Source of the DNA: Pseudobutyrivibrio ruminis HUN009
GTDB lineage: Bacteria; Bacillota; Clostridia; Lachnospirales; Lachnospiraceae
Assembly: GCF_000703005.1 (NCBI RefSeq)
Contig: NZ_JNLH01000001.1
Span: forward strand, 2,287,001 to 2,351,000
Length of the DNA: 64,000 bases
Direction: 5' to 3'
Shown here: one piece after another, positions 8,561 through 17,945 of the stretch
Numbering within the stretch: position 1 is the first letter of the stretch
Layout: each line of letters starts with the position of its first letter
Made by a program: the position numbers and the translations under genes
The notes under the pieces: model-generated
What the model saw: only the letters and a program-made list of their open reading frames with translations
Database searches by the model: none
What the model was told of the DNA's origin: nothing

Positions 8561-9961
8561 TTACTCAAAACTAAAATGTTCTGGAATATTCTTCATAAAA
8601 TCCTTGCATAACTGAATTTCATCTAACATAACATCATGCCCTGGAGCGCCAACGGTAAGGCGCTTGTTTACGCAAGTCTCCATAGAAATCGCATCGAAGA
8701 TATCTTCATCGAAAGCTTCAGAATAGCTTCTAAGCTCCTCCAAAGACATATCATCAATGGCAATCCCCTTATCGATGCAAGCCAAAACGATTTGACCAAT
8801 GATTCCGTGTGCATCTCTGAAAGGCACGCCCTTATTTACAAGATAATCAGCTGCATCAGTGGCATTTGTAAAGCCGTTTCTAGCACTTTTTGCCATCACA
8901 TCTTTGTTAAATTTGATTGTAGAAAGCATACCATCGAACAGAATTATGCAATCCTGCACTGTCTTCATAGCATCAAAGGACATCTCCTTGTCCTCCTGCA
9001 TGTCTTTATTGTAAGCAAGAGGTATGCCCTTCATTGTAGTAAGCAGTGACATCAAAGCACCATACACACGACCAGTCTTTCCACGTACAAGCTCTGCAAT
9101 ATCAGGATTCTTCTTCTGTGGCATAATAGAGCTTCCTGTAGAGAAGGCATCATCGATTTCGATAAATCTGTATTCATTACTGTTCCAGATGATGATTTCC
9201 TCGGAAAAACGAGAAAGATGCATCTGGATAATACAAAGTGCTGATAAGAACTCAATAAGATAATCTCTATCGGAAACACCGTCCATTGAATTCAATGTAG
9301 GAATCTCAAAGCCAAGAAGCTTTGCTGTCATATCTCTATCTAAAGGATATGTGGTTCCAGCCAAGGCGCCAGAGCCCAATGGACAAGTGTACATTGATGA
9401 GTTGATGAAAGCCAAGCGCATAACATCTCTCTTAAACATTTCGAAGTAGGCTCCCATATGATGGGCAACTGTAATAGGCTGAGCCTTTTGAAGATGTGTG
9501 AAGCCTGGCATGATGGTGTCGATGTTTTCTTCCATGATGCCAAGAATTGTATTTAACAGGTGTTCCAAAGCTTTGGCTGTAGAGTTGACCTGCTCTCTTG
9601 TGTAGAGCTTCATATCAAGAGCAACCTGGTCATTTCTGGAACGTCCAGTATGGAGCTTCTTTCCAGCATCTCCGATTCTATCAATCAGATTTGCTTCAAC
9701 AAAGCTGTGTACGTCCTCATACTCAGATGTTATCTGAAGTGCACCAGACTTAACATCAGCTTCGATTCCATCAAGACCAGCAAGAATCTGATTTTTCTCA
9801 TCATCTGTGATAACTCCAACAGATGCCAACATAGTAACATGTGCTCTGCTGCCTCTTACATCCTGCTCGAAAAGCTTTTTATCAAAATTGATAGAAGCAT
9901 TGAAATCGTAAACAATTTGATCTGTAGCCTTGGTGAATCTTCCACCCCATAACTGCGCCAT
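8561..9961 (-). CDS. argH: Argininosuccinate lyase
   Basis: Last step of arginine synthesis: argininosuccinate to arginine plus fumarate, in the cytoplasm. The protein has 466 residues, the normal length, starts MAQLWGGRF, and carries the fumarase/lyase superfamily signature GSSIMPQKKNPD with the catalytic serine loop at about residues 280-292, plus the HTGRSRNDQ motif near residue 105. GGAGGA lies just upstream of the ATG. The gene follows queH by two bases and probably shares its transcript. argG is not in the window; ArgR is encoded at 17.5-17.9 kb and may control this gene, but no ARG box was identified. Confidence 0.95.
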   Translation of the reverse strand: MAQLWGGRFTKATDQIVYDFNASINFDKKLFEQDVRGSRAHVTMLASVGVITDDEKNQILAGLDGIEADVKSGALQITSEYEDVHSFVEANLIDRIGDAGKKLHTGRSRNDQVALDMKLYTREQVNSTAKALEHLLNTILGIMEENIDTIMPGFTHLQKAQPITVAHHMGAYFEMFKRDVMRLAFINSSMYTCPLGSGALAGTTYPLDRDMTAKLLGFEIPTLNSMDGVSDRDYLIEFLSALCIIQMHLSRFSEEIIIWNSNEYRFIEIDDAFSTGSSIMPQKKNPDIAELVRGKTGRVYGALMSLLTTMKGIPLAYNKDMQEDKEMSFDAMKTVQDCIILFDGMLSTIKFNKDVMAKSARNGFTNATDAADYLVNKGVPFRDAHGIIGQIVLACIDKGIAIDDMSLEELRSYSEAFDEDIFDAISMETCVNKRLTVGAPGHDVMLDEIQLCKDFMKNIPEHFSFE

Positions 9962-9963
9962 AA

Positions 9964-10611
9964 CTAATCCTCCATACTTGCCTGTTGTTTCTGTAACTGT
10001 CTGTCTCTATAAGAATAGACACATCCGCAGTAATCCTGCCTATACATGTCGTATTCCTTTGAAAGCTCAGTGCTTCGCTTATACCCTTCCCTCTTTTTAA
10101 AATCACTTGGAAGCCAAGGTATTTCTAGTTCTTCGGCGATTTTCATGCCGATTTCATTAAGCACCTGGGAATCTTTCATTGGTGATATTGTAAGCGTTGT
10201 TGTGAAAAAGTCAAAGCCTTTTTCTTTTGCAACCATCGCAGTACGTCTCAAACGAAGATCATAACACTTGTGGCATCTAGCACCTTTTTCCGGCTCATTT
10301 TCAAGACCCTTTGCTATTTCGTAGAAGCTGTCTTTATCGTAATCTCCCTCAATAAAAGCAACCGGATGCTTGGTTGGAAATTCGTTGATAAAGCGTTGCT
10401 GTTCCTTTACACGATGATAATACTCATCATCAGGATAAATATTAGGATTGTAGTAAAATACAGTAACATTGAAATACTGAGACAAGTACTCTATACAGTA
10501 GCTACTACATGGACCACAACAGCTATGTAACAATAAAGAAGGCACTCGGCCTTCTTTTTCTAAGTTCTCTATTAATTTATCTAGCTTATTTTGATAATTT
10601 TGACGAATCAT
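9964..10611 (-). CDS. queH: Epoxyqueuosine reductase QueH
   Basis: Reduces epoxyqueuosine to queuosine in tRNA, the last step of the pathway (the QueG substitute in many Firmicutes). Visible are the adjacent cysteines in HSCCGPCSSY, CHKCYDLRL in the middle, and a C-terminal CGC, the cysteine pattern of DUF208/QueH. I use the ATG at 10609-10611 (MIRQNYQNKLDKL), giving 215 residues. It lies 26 bases inside the end of the upstream membrane-protein gene, so translation is probably coupled; the ribosome site is poor. The other queuosine genes sit at 25.5-28.4 kb. Confidence 0.9.
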   Translation of the reverse strand: MIRQNYQNKLDKLIENLEKEGRVPSLLLHSCCGPCSSYCIEYLSQYFNVTVFYYNPNIYPDDEYYHRVKEQQRFINEFPTKHPVAFIEGDYDKDSFYEIAKGLENEPEKGARCHKCYDLRLRRTAMVAKEKGFDFFTTTLTISPMKDSQVLNEIGMKIAEELEIPWLPSDFKKREGYKRSTELSKEYDMYRQDYCGCVYSYRDRQLQKQQASMED

Positions 10612-10951
10612 AACTTGACCAAATATATAAAAAAACAATTGCAAATATATAAACACATGCCATAAGGATCATGAAAGGAACCTGAGATGCCATGATGCCG
10701 CAGACAATCTGAGCAATGATGACAAGTCCATGAATCCAAATAGGAATTTTATTAAGGCAGGCAGCAAGTGCAGCCTCCAAAATAACCATCACGCATGCCA
10801 CTACTACATTAATCTTAAATGCAACGAGTGAAACTACGATAGCAACGATTGCGAAAATTCCAAGGGCTATAAGTGTAATTAAAGGAAGATTTTCTTTTGT
10901 GAAGAACTCCTTAATGTTAAATGCAGGTAAATTTTTCTTTTTTGTTTCCAT
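10586..10951 (-). CDS. Small integral membrane protein, function unknown
   Basis: This 121-residue protein has a charged N-terminus (METKKKNLPAF) and about four hydrophobic segments, roughly residues 23-45, 47-67, 71-88 and 91-112, ending in a short charged tail. GTGGGGA precedes the ATG. It is first in a likely operon with queH and argH behind a strong promoter, and its 3' end overlaps the queH start. A queuosine-related carrier is tempting, but family membership cannot be read from the sequence. Confidence 0.7.
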   Translation of the reverse strand: METKKKNLPAFNIKEFFTKENLPLITLIALGIFAIVAIVVSLVAFKINVVVACVMVILEAALAACLNKIPIWIHGLVIIAQIVCGIMASQVPFMILMACVYIFAIVFLYIWSSYDSSKLSK

Positions 10952-10990
10952 TTTAAATCCCCACTAATAATAAATTTTGGTACAAGTGTC

Positions 10991-11019
10991 ATTATAATAA
11001 AACATATTGATTTTCTCAA
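10991..11019 (-). promoter_or_regulatory. Sigma-A promoter of the membrane protein-queH-argH operon
   Basis: TTGAGA, 17 bases, TATAAT on the minus strand, about 40 bases upstream of the first start codon. Confidence 0.8.
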
Positions 11020-11039
11020 CATTTTAATTGAGTTTTTAA

Positions 11040-11068
11040 TTGATTTTTTCCAACCGTTATATTACACT
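11040..11068 (+). promoter_or_regulatory. Likely tRNA-Thr promoter
   Basis: TTGATT, 17 bases, TACACT, ending about 40 bases before the tRNA. No separate promoter or terminator is evident before potA, so read-through may feed the pot operon. Confidence 0.55.
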
Positions 11069-11109
11069 TAATCTCGCATGGATTAAGGCTATATAGGCTT
11101 TTTTCATAA

Positions 11110-11182
11110 GCTCCGATAGCTCAGTTGGTAGAGCACCTCACTCGTAATGAGGGGGTCGTCAGTTCGAGTCTGATTCGGAGCT
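11110..11182 (+). tRNA. tRNA-Thr (anticodon CGT)
   Basis: A complete cloverleaf: acceptor GCTCCGA/TCGGAGC, D-arm with GTTGGTAGAGC, anticodon stem CCTCA/TGAGG with loop CTCGTAA (anticodon CGT at 11143-11145, reading ACG), and T-arm GTCAG-TTCGAGT-CTGAT. The discriminator is T and the CCA end is not encoded. Confidence 0.97.
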
Positions 11183-11245
11183 TTTATTTTACCTACATTA
11201 CTATGGGTAAAGTAAATGTTATGAATGTATAAGGAGGATGATTAA

Positions 11246-12313
11246 TTGGAATTTATTCAATTCGATCACGTATCAAAAAGCTACGGTAAGCAGCTAGTTC
11301 TTGATGAGCTAGACCTCTCCGTTAAGGAGAACTCTTTTGTTACTCTTTTAGGTCCATCCGGCTGCGGTAAGACAACCACTCTTCGTCTTTTAGGTGGTTT
11401 TGAAAAGCCTGATTCAGGTAAGATTTATTTAAATGGTAATGATATTACTGCACTTCCTGCAAACCTTCGTCCAATCAACACGGTTTTCCAGAAGTACGCA
11501 CTATTCCCTCACATGACAATTGAGGAAAACATTGCCTTCGGATTGAAAATCCAAAAGAAATCAAAAGAATATATCGACGACAAAATCAAGTATGCATTAA
11601 AGCTTGTTAACCTTGATGGATTTGAAAATCGTTCAATTGATTCTCTTTCTGGTGGTCAGCAACAACGTATTGCCATTGCACGAGCTATCGTTAACGAACC
11701 AAAGGTTCTTCTATTAGATGAGCCACTTGGTGCTCTCGATTTAAAGCTTCGTCAGAGCATGCAGTACGAGCTTATGAAAATCAAGCAAGAGCTTGGTATT
11801 ACATTCATATATGTAACTCATGACCAGGAAGAAGCCCTTACCATGTCAGACACAATTGTTGTCATGAACCAGGGCTACATCCAGCAGATTGGTACTCCAG
11901 AGGACATCTACAACGAGCCTGAAAACGCTTTCGTTGCCGATTTCATTGGAGAAAGCAATATTATAGAAGGAATCATGATTAAGGATGAGCTTGTTTCATT
12001 CCTTGGGGTTCAGGTTCCATGTGTTGATAAGGGATTCGGTACTATGAAGCCTGTAGACGTTGTTATTCGTCCAGAGGATGTTGAGCTTGGCAAGCCAGGC
12101 GAAGGTTTCATGGACGGTGTCATTACCGACTGCTTATTCAAGGGTGTTCACTACGAATTAGATGTTCAGTGTGGCCAGTATGAATGGTTAGTACACACCA
12201 CAAAGTACTTCGAAATTGGTCAGCACGTTTCACTAAACGTTATTCCATTCAACATTCAGATTATGAACAAACCTGAATCAGAGGACGAGGAGGTACTTAA
12301 GGAGGATGATTAA
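11246..12313 (+). CDS. potA: Spermidine/putrescine ABC transporter ATP-binding protein
   Basis: ATPase of the polyamine importer. The 355-residue protein has Walker A GPSGCGKTT (about residue 36), the ABC signature LSGGQQQR, Walker B VLLLDEP, and a C-terminal TOBE-type domain of about 110 residues. Translation starts at TTG with AAGGAGG eight bases upstream; an overlapping ATG at 11239 is in another frame. The next gene starts eight bases before its stop. Neighbours potB, potC and potD complete the transporter. Confidence 0.93.
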   Translation: MEFIQFDHVSKSYGKQLVLDELDLSVKENSFVTLLGPSGCGKTTTLRLLGGFEKPDSGKIYLNGNDITALPANLRPINTVFQKYALFPHMTIEENIAFGLKIQKKSKEYIDDKIKYALKLVNLDGFENRSIDSLSGGQQQRIAIARAIVNEPKVLLLDEPLGALDLKLRQSMQYELMKIKQELGITFIYVTHDQEEALTMSDTIVVMNQGYIQQIGTPEDIYNEPENAFVADFIGESNIIEGIMIKDELVSFLGVQVPCVDKGFGTMKPVDVVIRPEDVELGKPGEGFMDGVITDCLFKGVHYELDVQCGQYEWLVHTTKYFEIGQHVSLNVIPFNIQIMNKPESEDEEVLKEDD

Positions 12314-13133
12314 TAAGCTACGCACTAGCTTTCTCGCCATGCCTTATGCAATATGGGTGTTGATTTGCACCATCCTTCCTTTGTTTTACATCCTTGGCTA
12401 TGCCATCACAAATGGCGATGGAGGCTTAACAATTGAAAACCTTACAGCTATAGCAGATCCAGTTCATTTAAAATCACTCGGTCTGTCTATTCAGGTTGCC
12501 TTTATCACTACTGTTATCTGCCTTATTATGGCTTACCCAGTAGCTTTGATACTTCACAACCTTAAAATCACAAATAAAGGATTTATTGTATTTTTGTTTA
12601 TCCTTCCAATGTGGATGAATTTCATGCTTCGTATCCTTGCTTGGCAGAATATTCTTTCCAACAACGGTATTTTAAACAGCATACTTACAGCACTTGGTCT
12701 TCCAACAGTGCACATCCTTTATACAAAAGCCGCTGTTATCCTTGGTATGGTATATGACTTTTTGCCATACATGATACTTCCTATTTACAACTCACTTTCA
12801 AAAATCAGTGACGATGTAATTGAAGCAGCTGCGGACCTTGGTTCAAACTGGCTAAACACATTTATTAAAATAACTATCCCTCTTTCAAGAGATGGAATTA
12901 TATCTGGAATTATTATGGTATTCGTACCTGCCCTCTCATCTTTCGTTGTTTCCAACTTACTTGGTGGAGGAAAGGTATTATTAATCGGAAATGTTATTGA
13001 GCAAGAATTTACTCTCGCTAGAAACTGGAATTTAGGATCTGGATTATCAATCATCCTTATGCTATTCGTTCTTGCTTCAATGAGCATCATGAACAAGCTC
13101 GATGATTCCGAGAATGGAGGTATGCTTCTATGA
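12306..13133 (+). CDS. potB: Spermidine/putrescine ABC transporter permease
   Basis: A 275-residue permease with six likely membrane segments and the cytoplasmic EAA loop EAAADLGSNWLNTFIKITIP at about residues 177-196, which contacts PotA. It overlaps potA by eight bases and potC by four (ATGA). AGGAGG lies directly upstream, inside potA. Confidence 0.93.
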   Translation: MINKLRTSFLAMPYAIWVLICTILPLFYILGYAITNGDGGLTIENLTAIADPVHLKSLGLSIQVAFITTVICLIMAYPVALILHNLKITNKGFIVFLFILPMWMNFMLRILAWQNILSNNGILNSILTALGLPTVHILYTKAAVILGMVYDFLPYMILPIYNSLSKISDDVIEAAADLGSNWLNTFIKITIPLSRDGIISGIIMVFVPALSSFVVSNLLGGGKVLLIGNVIEQEFTLARNWNLGSGLSIILMLFVLASMSIMNKLDDSENGGMLL

Positions 13134-13918
13134 AAAAAATCAAAAAAGGCGCCTCTACTTTATACTTAGCATTAATATTCCTATTTTTATATGCACCAAT
13201 ACTTGTTCTCATAGTTTTATCATTCAATAATTCTATGTCACGAACAGTATGGGGAGGATTCACCATCCAATGGTACCTCAATCTTCCTTCCAACGACACT
13301 ATCATGGATGCTTTGTTCACTACACTCAAGATAACACTTTCATCAAGCATCCTTGCTACAATCCTTGGTACATCTGCAGCTATCGGTATCAACCGCATGA
13401 AAAAGCGCCATGCCGCTATAATGCTTGGAGCAACAAACATTCCACTCTTAAATGCAGATATCGTTACAGGTATTTCACTTATGCTTCTGTTTACACGATT
13501 CTCATCACTTGGAGAGTTTTCAGTTGTACTTGCTCATATAGCATTTTCAGTGCCATACGTCATTTTCAATGTATTGCCAAAGCTTCAGTCTATGTCTGAT
13601 GCTTGCTATGAAGCTGCTATGGATTTAGGTGCTACACCTTGGTACGCATTTTACAAGGTAATATGGCCAGAGATTTTTCCTGGCGTGCTTTCAGGATTTT
13701 TAATGGCATTTACAATGTCACTTGATGATTTCACAATCACATACTTTACAAAGGGAGCCGGAGTCAACACCCTTTCAACTATGCTTTACACAGAGCTTAG
13801 AAAAGGTATTCAGCCAGAGCTTTACGCACTTTCAACTCTCCTCTTCCTTTTAGCATTCATGATGCTTATTGCTACAAACTTTAAAGGTTCTAAAAAGGAG
13901 GTATCAGCTAGACGATGA
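13130..13918 (+). CDS. potC: Spermidine/putrescine ABC transporter permease
   Basis: Second membrane subunit, 262 residues, six predicted membrane segments and the EAA-type loop EAAMDLGATPWYAFYKVIWP. It overlaps potB and potD by ATGA at both ends, which points to coupled translation and fixed stoichiometry. Confidence 0.93.
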   Translation: MKKIKKGASTLYLALIFLFLYAPILVLIVLSFNNSMSRTVWGGFTIQWYLNLPSNDTIMDALFTTLKITLSSSILATILGTSAAIGINRMKKRHAAIMLGATNIPLLNADIVTGISLMLLFTRFSSLGEFSVVLAHIAFSVPYVIFNVLPKLQSMSDACYEAAMDLGATPWYAFYKVIWPEIFPGVLSGFLMAFTMSLDDFTITYFTKGAGVNTLSTMLYTELRKGIQPELYALSTLLFLLAFMMLIATNFKGSKKEVSARR

Positions 13919-14982
13919 AGAAAAAGCTTATTATTATCTGTAGCCTCCTGTGTCTCACTTTTACTAGTTGCTTTTCATTCACAGCTTGTGGTAATGATGC
14001 AGCCAGCGACGACACATTAGTTGTTTTAAATTACGGAAAATATATCGAGGCCGATGTTTTAAAGCGTTTCCAGAAGGAAACCGGCATCACTGTAAAATAC
14101 GAAGAATACGAATCAGTTGAGGATATGTACGCTAAATACAAAGCAGGCTCAATCAATTACGATGTAATCTGTACTTCCGATTACATGATTGAAACACTTC
14201 GTAAGGAAGGTGAGCTAATCCCAATCGATTACAACTCACTTCAGTATTACGAAAACATTGACCCAACCATTATCGAAGCATCAGAAGCCTTCGACCCTAC
14301 TCACAAATACACCGTTCCTTACTTCTACGGCACAGTAGGTATTCTTTACAACACTGAAAAGGTTGATGAAGAAACAGTTAGCAGTTGGAACTGCCTTTGG
14401 GACCCAGCCTACAAAAATCAAATCGTTATGATTAACTCACAGCGTGATGCATTTATGGTTCCACTGAAGTTGCTCCAGTACAATATCAACACTACTAGCA
14501 AGGCAGAGCTTGATGAAGCATTCGACATGCTTTGTGACGAAAAGCAGTATGTTTACGCTTATCTAATGGATGAAACATACGAATGCATGGTTTCAGAAGA
14601 TGCTGCCATGGCTGTATGCTACTCTGGCGAAGCTGCTATGGGTATGGAGTACAATGACAAGCTTGCTTACACCGTTCCAAAAGAAGGTGGCAACCTTTGG
14701 ATTGATTCATGGTTTGTTCCTCGTACATGTAAGCACTACGATGCGGCAATGAAATGGATTGATTTTATGTGTGAGGAAGAGGCAGCCACAGAAAACTTTG
14801 AATATGTTTGGTATGCTACCCCTAATCTCACTGTAGCCGACAACGAAGACGCTGAAACACTTGCAGACGAAACAGTATTCCCTACAAAGGAAACACTTGC
14901 TCGATGCGATTTGTACAACGCCTACGATGACGAAACATTGGACTATACCACTACTCTTTGGAAAAAGCTCAAGGCATATTAA
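13915..14982 (+). CDS. potD: Spermidine/putrescine-binding lipoprotein
   Basis: Extracellular substrate-binding protein of the importer, 355 residues. A basic start (MKKKL) and hydrophobic stretch lead to a lipidation cysteine at residue 19 or 25 (FTSC or FTAC). The mature part begins LVVLNYGKYIEADVLKRF and carries the typical SBP_bac_8-type fold and an IDSW motif. AAGGAGG lies just before the start, within potC. Its TAA stop shares TTAA with the stop of the convergent gene on the other strand. Confidence 0.93.
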   Translation: MKKKLIIICSLLCLTFTSCFSFTACGNDAASDDTLVVLNYGKYIEADVLKRFQKETGITVKYEEYESVEDMYAKYKAGSINYDVICTSDYMIETLRKEGELIPIDYNSLQYYENIDPTIIEASEAFDPTHKYTVPYFYGTVGILYNTEKVDEETVSSWNCLWDPAYKNQIVMINSQRDAFMVPLKLLQYNINTTSKAELDEAFDMLCDEKQYVYAYLMDETYECMVSEDAAMAVCYSGEAAMGMEYNDKLAYTVPKEGGNLWIDSWFVPRTCKHYDAAMKWIDFMCEEEAATENFEYVWYATPNLTVADNEDAETLADETVFPTKETLARCDLYNAYDDETLDYTTTLWKKLKAY

Positions 14983-15659
14983 ATTATGCAAATAGCATTG
15001 TTCTTTAAAGAATAATAATACAAACTGTCAGATAGAATATCTTCTTCAGGAACTTCATTTTGATTAACCATCGAAATCATTTCCTTAAGATCATCGATTC
15101 CTATCTGGCAGTTTTTCATTTCTCTATAAATCAAAACCTCATGAATAGAACATGGAATTATGAAAAGATTCGATTTCATTCTTTCAGCGATATCTTTGAT
15201 TACATCCTTATACAAAATAGCTGATGCTCCGTATGTTCCCAAACGATTAGATAATACCTGAAGCGGAATAAAACCATCCTCTATAGCTGCAGCATCATAC
15301 ATATCTTCTGCTCCAGTAATTTCTGCTATTGTAGAAAATATTCCCTGAAACTTCAAACCAAGAATACGCTGAGTATTAGCACTTGCCGCATTCATCAAAT
15401 CTGTCACGCTAAGATCAAGCATAAGCATGTGCTCATTATTAAGCATGAACCCCTTGAATTCATCCTCATTGTCACTAGGAAATAAATAATAGAACACAAT
15501 GGCCAAATCCAGATATTCAACGTGAGGCACTTTCTCTAAAAGCTTCTTATTCCTCTCCTTGTTCATAAGCTTGTATATAATACGAGTTTTTGCCTCCTCA
15601 AGGTCTTTAAACATAAGGGCAAAATCAATTCTATCTATATGTAATTTTTCAGTAATCAT
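14979..15659 (-). CDS. DUF5688 family protein, function unknown
   Basis: A soluble protein of about 226 residues (MITEKLHIDRIDF to the stop), rich in acidic residues, with a late RLGTYGASAILYKDVIKDIA segment and an IIPCSIHEVLIY motif seen in the DUF5688 family of Lachnospiraceae. An ATG at 15711-15713 lies inside the recN terminator hairpin, so I prefer 15657-15659 although no good ribosome site is seen. It is convergent with potD, overlapping by four bases. Confidence 0.6.
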   Translation of the reverse strand: MITEKLHIDRIDFALMFKDLEEAKTRIIYKLMNKERNKKLLEKVPHVEYLDLAIVFYYLFPSDNEDEFKGFMLNNEHMLMLDLSVTDLMNAASANTQRILGLKFQGIFSTIAEITGAEDMYDAAAIEDGFIPLQVLSNRLGTYGASAILYKDVIKDIAERMKSNLFIIPCSIHEVLIYREMKNCQIGIDDLKEMISMVNQNEVPEEDILSDSLYYYSLKNNAICII

Positions 15660-15705
15660 AATAATATGATATAAAAAGTATTGGGATTTATATAAAGAAA
15701 AAATG

Positions 15706-15727
15706 ATCCGCATGTTGCCATGCGGAT
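15706..15727 (-). terminator. Intrinsic terminator of the nusB-recN operon
   Basis: ATCCGCATG/CATGCGGAT with a four-base loop, followed on the minus strand by CATTTTTTCTTT; about 28 bases after the recN stop. Confidence 0.9.
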
Positions 15728-15755
15728 ATTAATATATCAAGATTCAATTTTAAAA

Positions 15756-17435
15756 TCAAGCTTTATTTTTATAGCTATTAGCTAATTCCTTCATTTCTCT
15801 GGCATTTGTAAGAACCGCATCTGTAATTGCACTACCGCCAAGCATTCTTGCAAGCTCCTGGATTGTATCATCGTCGTAAAGCTTTTTAATACCTGAAATT
15901 GTATGACCCTGCTCTACATTCTTTTCAATTAGGAAGTGAGTATCTGCCATAGCAGCAATCTGAGGTAAATGTGTGATACAAATAACCTGATGCTTATCTG
16001 CTACAGTAGAAAGCTTTTCTGATACTGCCTGTGCAGTTCTACCAGAAATACCAGCATCAATCTCATCAAAAATAAGAGTATCGATTCCGCCACCTGAAGC
16101 AAGAACAGTCTTAATTGCAAGCATAATACGGCTCATTTCACCGCCTGAAGCAATATCCTTAAGTGGACGAAGTGGTTCACCTGGGTTTGTGCAAATCATA
16201 AACTCACCACTATCAAAACCATCTGCTGTGTAGTGATCAAGCTTTGTAAGATGCATTTCGAATTCAGAATTAAGGAAGTTCAAATCGCTCATTGCTTCCT
16301 GCATCTTTTTAGAAAGTTCTGTTGCACACTTTCTGCGAATATCAGAAAGCTTCTGACATAAATCATCAAGCTCTTTTGTAGCAACATCCACCTTGTGCTT
16401 TAATTCTGCCAAGTACTCATCAAAGGATTCGAATTTAGCCTTCTTTTCCTGACGAGCAGCAAGTTCCTGTAAAACAGCTTCGATTGTGGAACCGTATTTG
16501 TCCTTGAGCCTGTTGATTTCATTAAGACGAAGCTCTACTTCGTTGAATCTGCCAGCATCAAAAGATGCGTCAGACATGTAGCTTGAAAGCTCTCTGTTGA
16601 AATCTGAAATAATGCTATCAGCGTCGTTGAGCATAGAAAGGAATTCTGATGCTCTGTCATCGATAGATTCTATATATCGTATATCCGATATTGCAGAACT
16701 GATGGCATCAGAAACACCGCCATCTCCTGCCATAGCTTCATGAGCTCTACCAAAATATTCCATGGTGCGGCTAAAGTTCGAAAGACGCTTGTATTCATCC
16801 TCAAGCTCTTCATCCTCACCTATTTTTAAATTAGCAGACTCAATTTCGTTTATTTCATGCTCCAAAAGAACAATTTCTCTTTCCTTTGAAACATCACTTT
16901 GCTTTGCTTCTTCAAGCTCTGCTGTAAGTGTTTTATAATTCTTGTAAGATTCAGCGATTTTATCCTTTAAATCGCCAATTTCATTTTTAGCAAACTCATC
17001 TAAAAGCTCCATGTGGCGCTTTGTATTAAGAAGTGACTGATGTTCCTTCTGTCCGTAGATATCAAGTAACAACGCCCCAACTTCTTTCATCTTTGCAGCT
17101 GGAACCTGCTCGCCATTAATCTTTCCAACGGCGCGAGATTCAGTGATTCTTCTAGACATAATCACTTCGTCATCGTATGGCTCCACTCCCATTTCTCTCA
17201 GAGCTTCCTTTGTACTTTCATCATTGATAAGGTATACAGCTTCCACAAATGCCTCAGAATCAGCATCTCTAAGAAAATCCTTAGATGCCTTGTCTCCAAG
17301 ACTTAAATGAAGTGCTCCCAAAATGATAGATTTACCTGCTCCGGTTTCTCCCGATAAGATATTAAGCCCCTTAGAAAAAATAATCTCCTCTTCATCAATA
17401 AGGGCTAAGTTTTTAACGTGCAAACTAGCTAGCAT
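15756..17435 (-). CDS. recN: DNA repair protein RecN
   Basis: SMC-like ATPase acting early in double-strand break repair. The 559-residue protein has Walker A GETGAGKS near residue 30, a long central coiled coil, the ABC signature LKDIASGGEMSR, and Walker B TLIFDEIDAGISG. Length is normal. It is the last gene of the operon, about 57 bases after argR, and is followed by a strong terminator. argR-recN adjacency is conserved in Firmicutes. Confidence 0.95.
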   Translation of the reverse strand: MLASLHVKNLALIDEEEIIFSKGLNILSGETGAGKSIILGALHLSLGDKASKDFLRDADSEAFVEAVYLINDESTKEALREMGVEPYDDEVIMSRRITESRAVGKINGEQVPAAKMKEVGALLLDIYGQKEHQSLLNTKRHMELLDEFAKNEIGDLKDKIAESYKNYKTLTAELEEAKQSDVSKEREIVLLEHEINEIESANLKIGEDEELEDEYKRLSNFSRTMEYFGRAHEAMAGDGGVSDAISSAISDIRYIESIDDRASEFLSMLNDADSIISDFNRELSSYMSDASFDAGRFNEVELRLNEINRLKDKYGSTIEAVLQELAARQEKKAKFESFDEYLAELKHKVDVATKELDDLCQKLSDIRRKCATELSKKMQEAMSDLNFLNSEFEMHLTKLDHYTADGFDSGEFMICTNPGEPLRPLKDIASGGEMSRIMLAIKTVLASGGGIDTLIFDEIDAGISGRTAQAVSEKLSTVADKHQVICITHLPQIAAMADTHFLIEKNVEQGHTISGIKKLYDDDTIQELARMLGGSAITDAVLTNAREMKELANSYKNKA

Positions 17436-17492
17436 TTAATTCTCCTTTTCTATGCCCGCGTTTCTGTGTAAAAGGATCCTTGCACCAACCTT

Positions 17493-17945
17493 TTATTTCT
17501 CGATGATTCGTTTTAGTTTCCCCATTAAAACGACAGTATCATCAATGCTTCTGACAGCGCACATAATAGTATCGTCACCTGCTATTGAGCCAACTATTTC
17601 TGCAAAATCCATATGGTCCAAAGCTGCCGCAACAGCCATAGCCATACCTGAAACAGTCTTGATAACTAAAATATTCTGAGCGTTGTCCATTGAAACAAAA
17701 CCATCCAAGAAAATACGAATATACTTTTCATTCATATCATCCTCGGTAGTCTTGTAAGCAACGTAACGTAGCTTTCCAGCTGCATCGGCAACCTTTGTAA
17801 GCTTCATTTCGCGTATATCTCTGGAAACTGTAGCCTGTGTGGCGTTAAATCCAGCTTCCTCAAGGCGAGCTGTAAGCTCCTCCTGAGTTCCTATTTCATT
17901 TTTTACTATTAACTCTAGTATCTTTGCCTGTCTTTCAATCTTCAT
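17493..17945 (-). CDS. argR: Arginine repressor ArgR/AhrC
   Basis: Arginine-dependent regulator of 150 residues. The N-terminal winged helix contains the recognition segment NATQATVSRDIREMKL (about residues 34-49); the C-terminal oligomerisation and arginine-binding domain has GTIAGDDT-like GSIAGDDTIMCAV near residues 120-132. It starts immediately after nadK. Probable targets include argH in this window; that is inference. Confidence 0.94.
   Translation of the reverse strand: MKIERQAKILELIVKNEIGTQEELTARLEEAGFNATQATVSRDIREMKLTKVADAAGKLRYVAYKTTEDDMNEKYIRIFLDGFVSMDNAQNILVIKTVSGMAMAVAAALDHMDFAEIVGSIAGDDTIMCAVRSIDDTVVLMGKLKRIIEK

Noticed and set aside
11187..11215. Terminator between tRNA-Thr and potA
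   Set aside because: Only a weak TTTACC/GGTAAA pairing without a T run.
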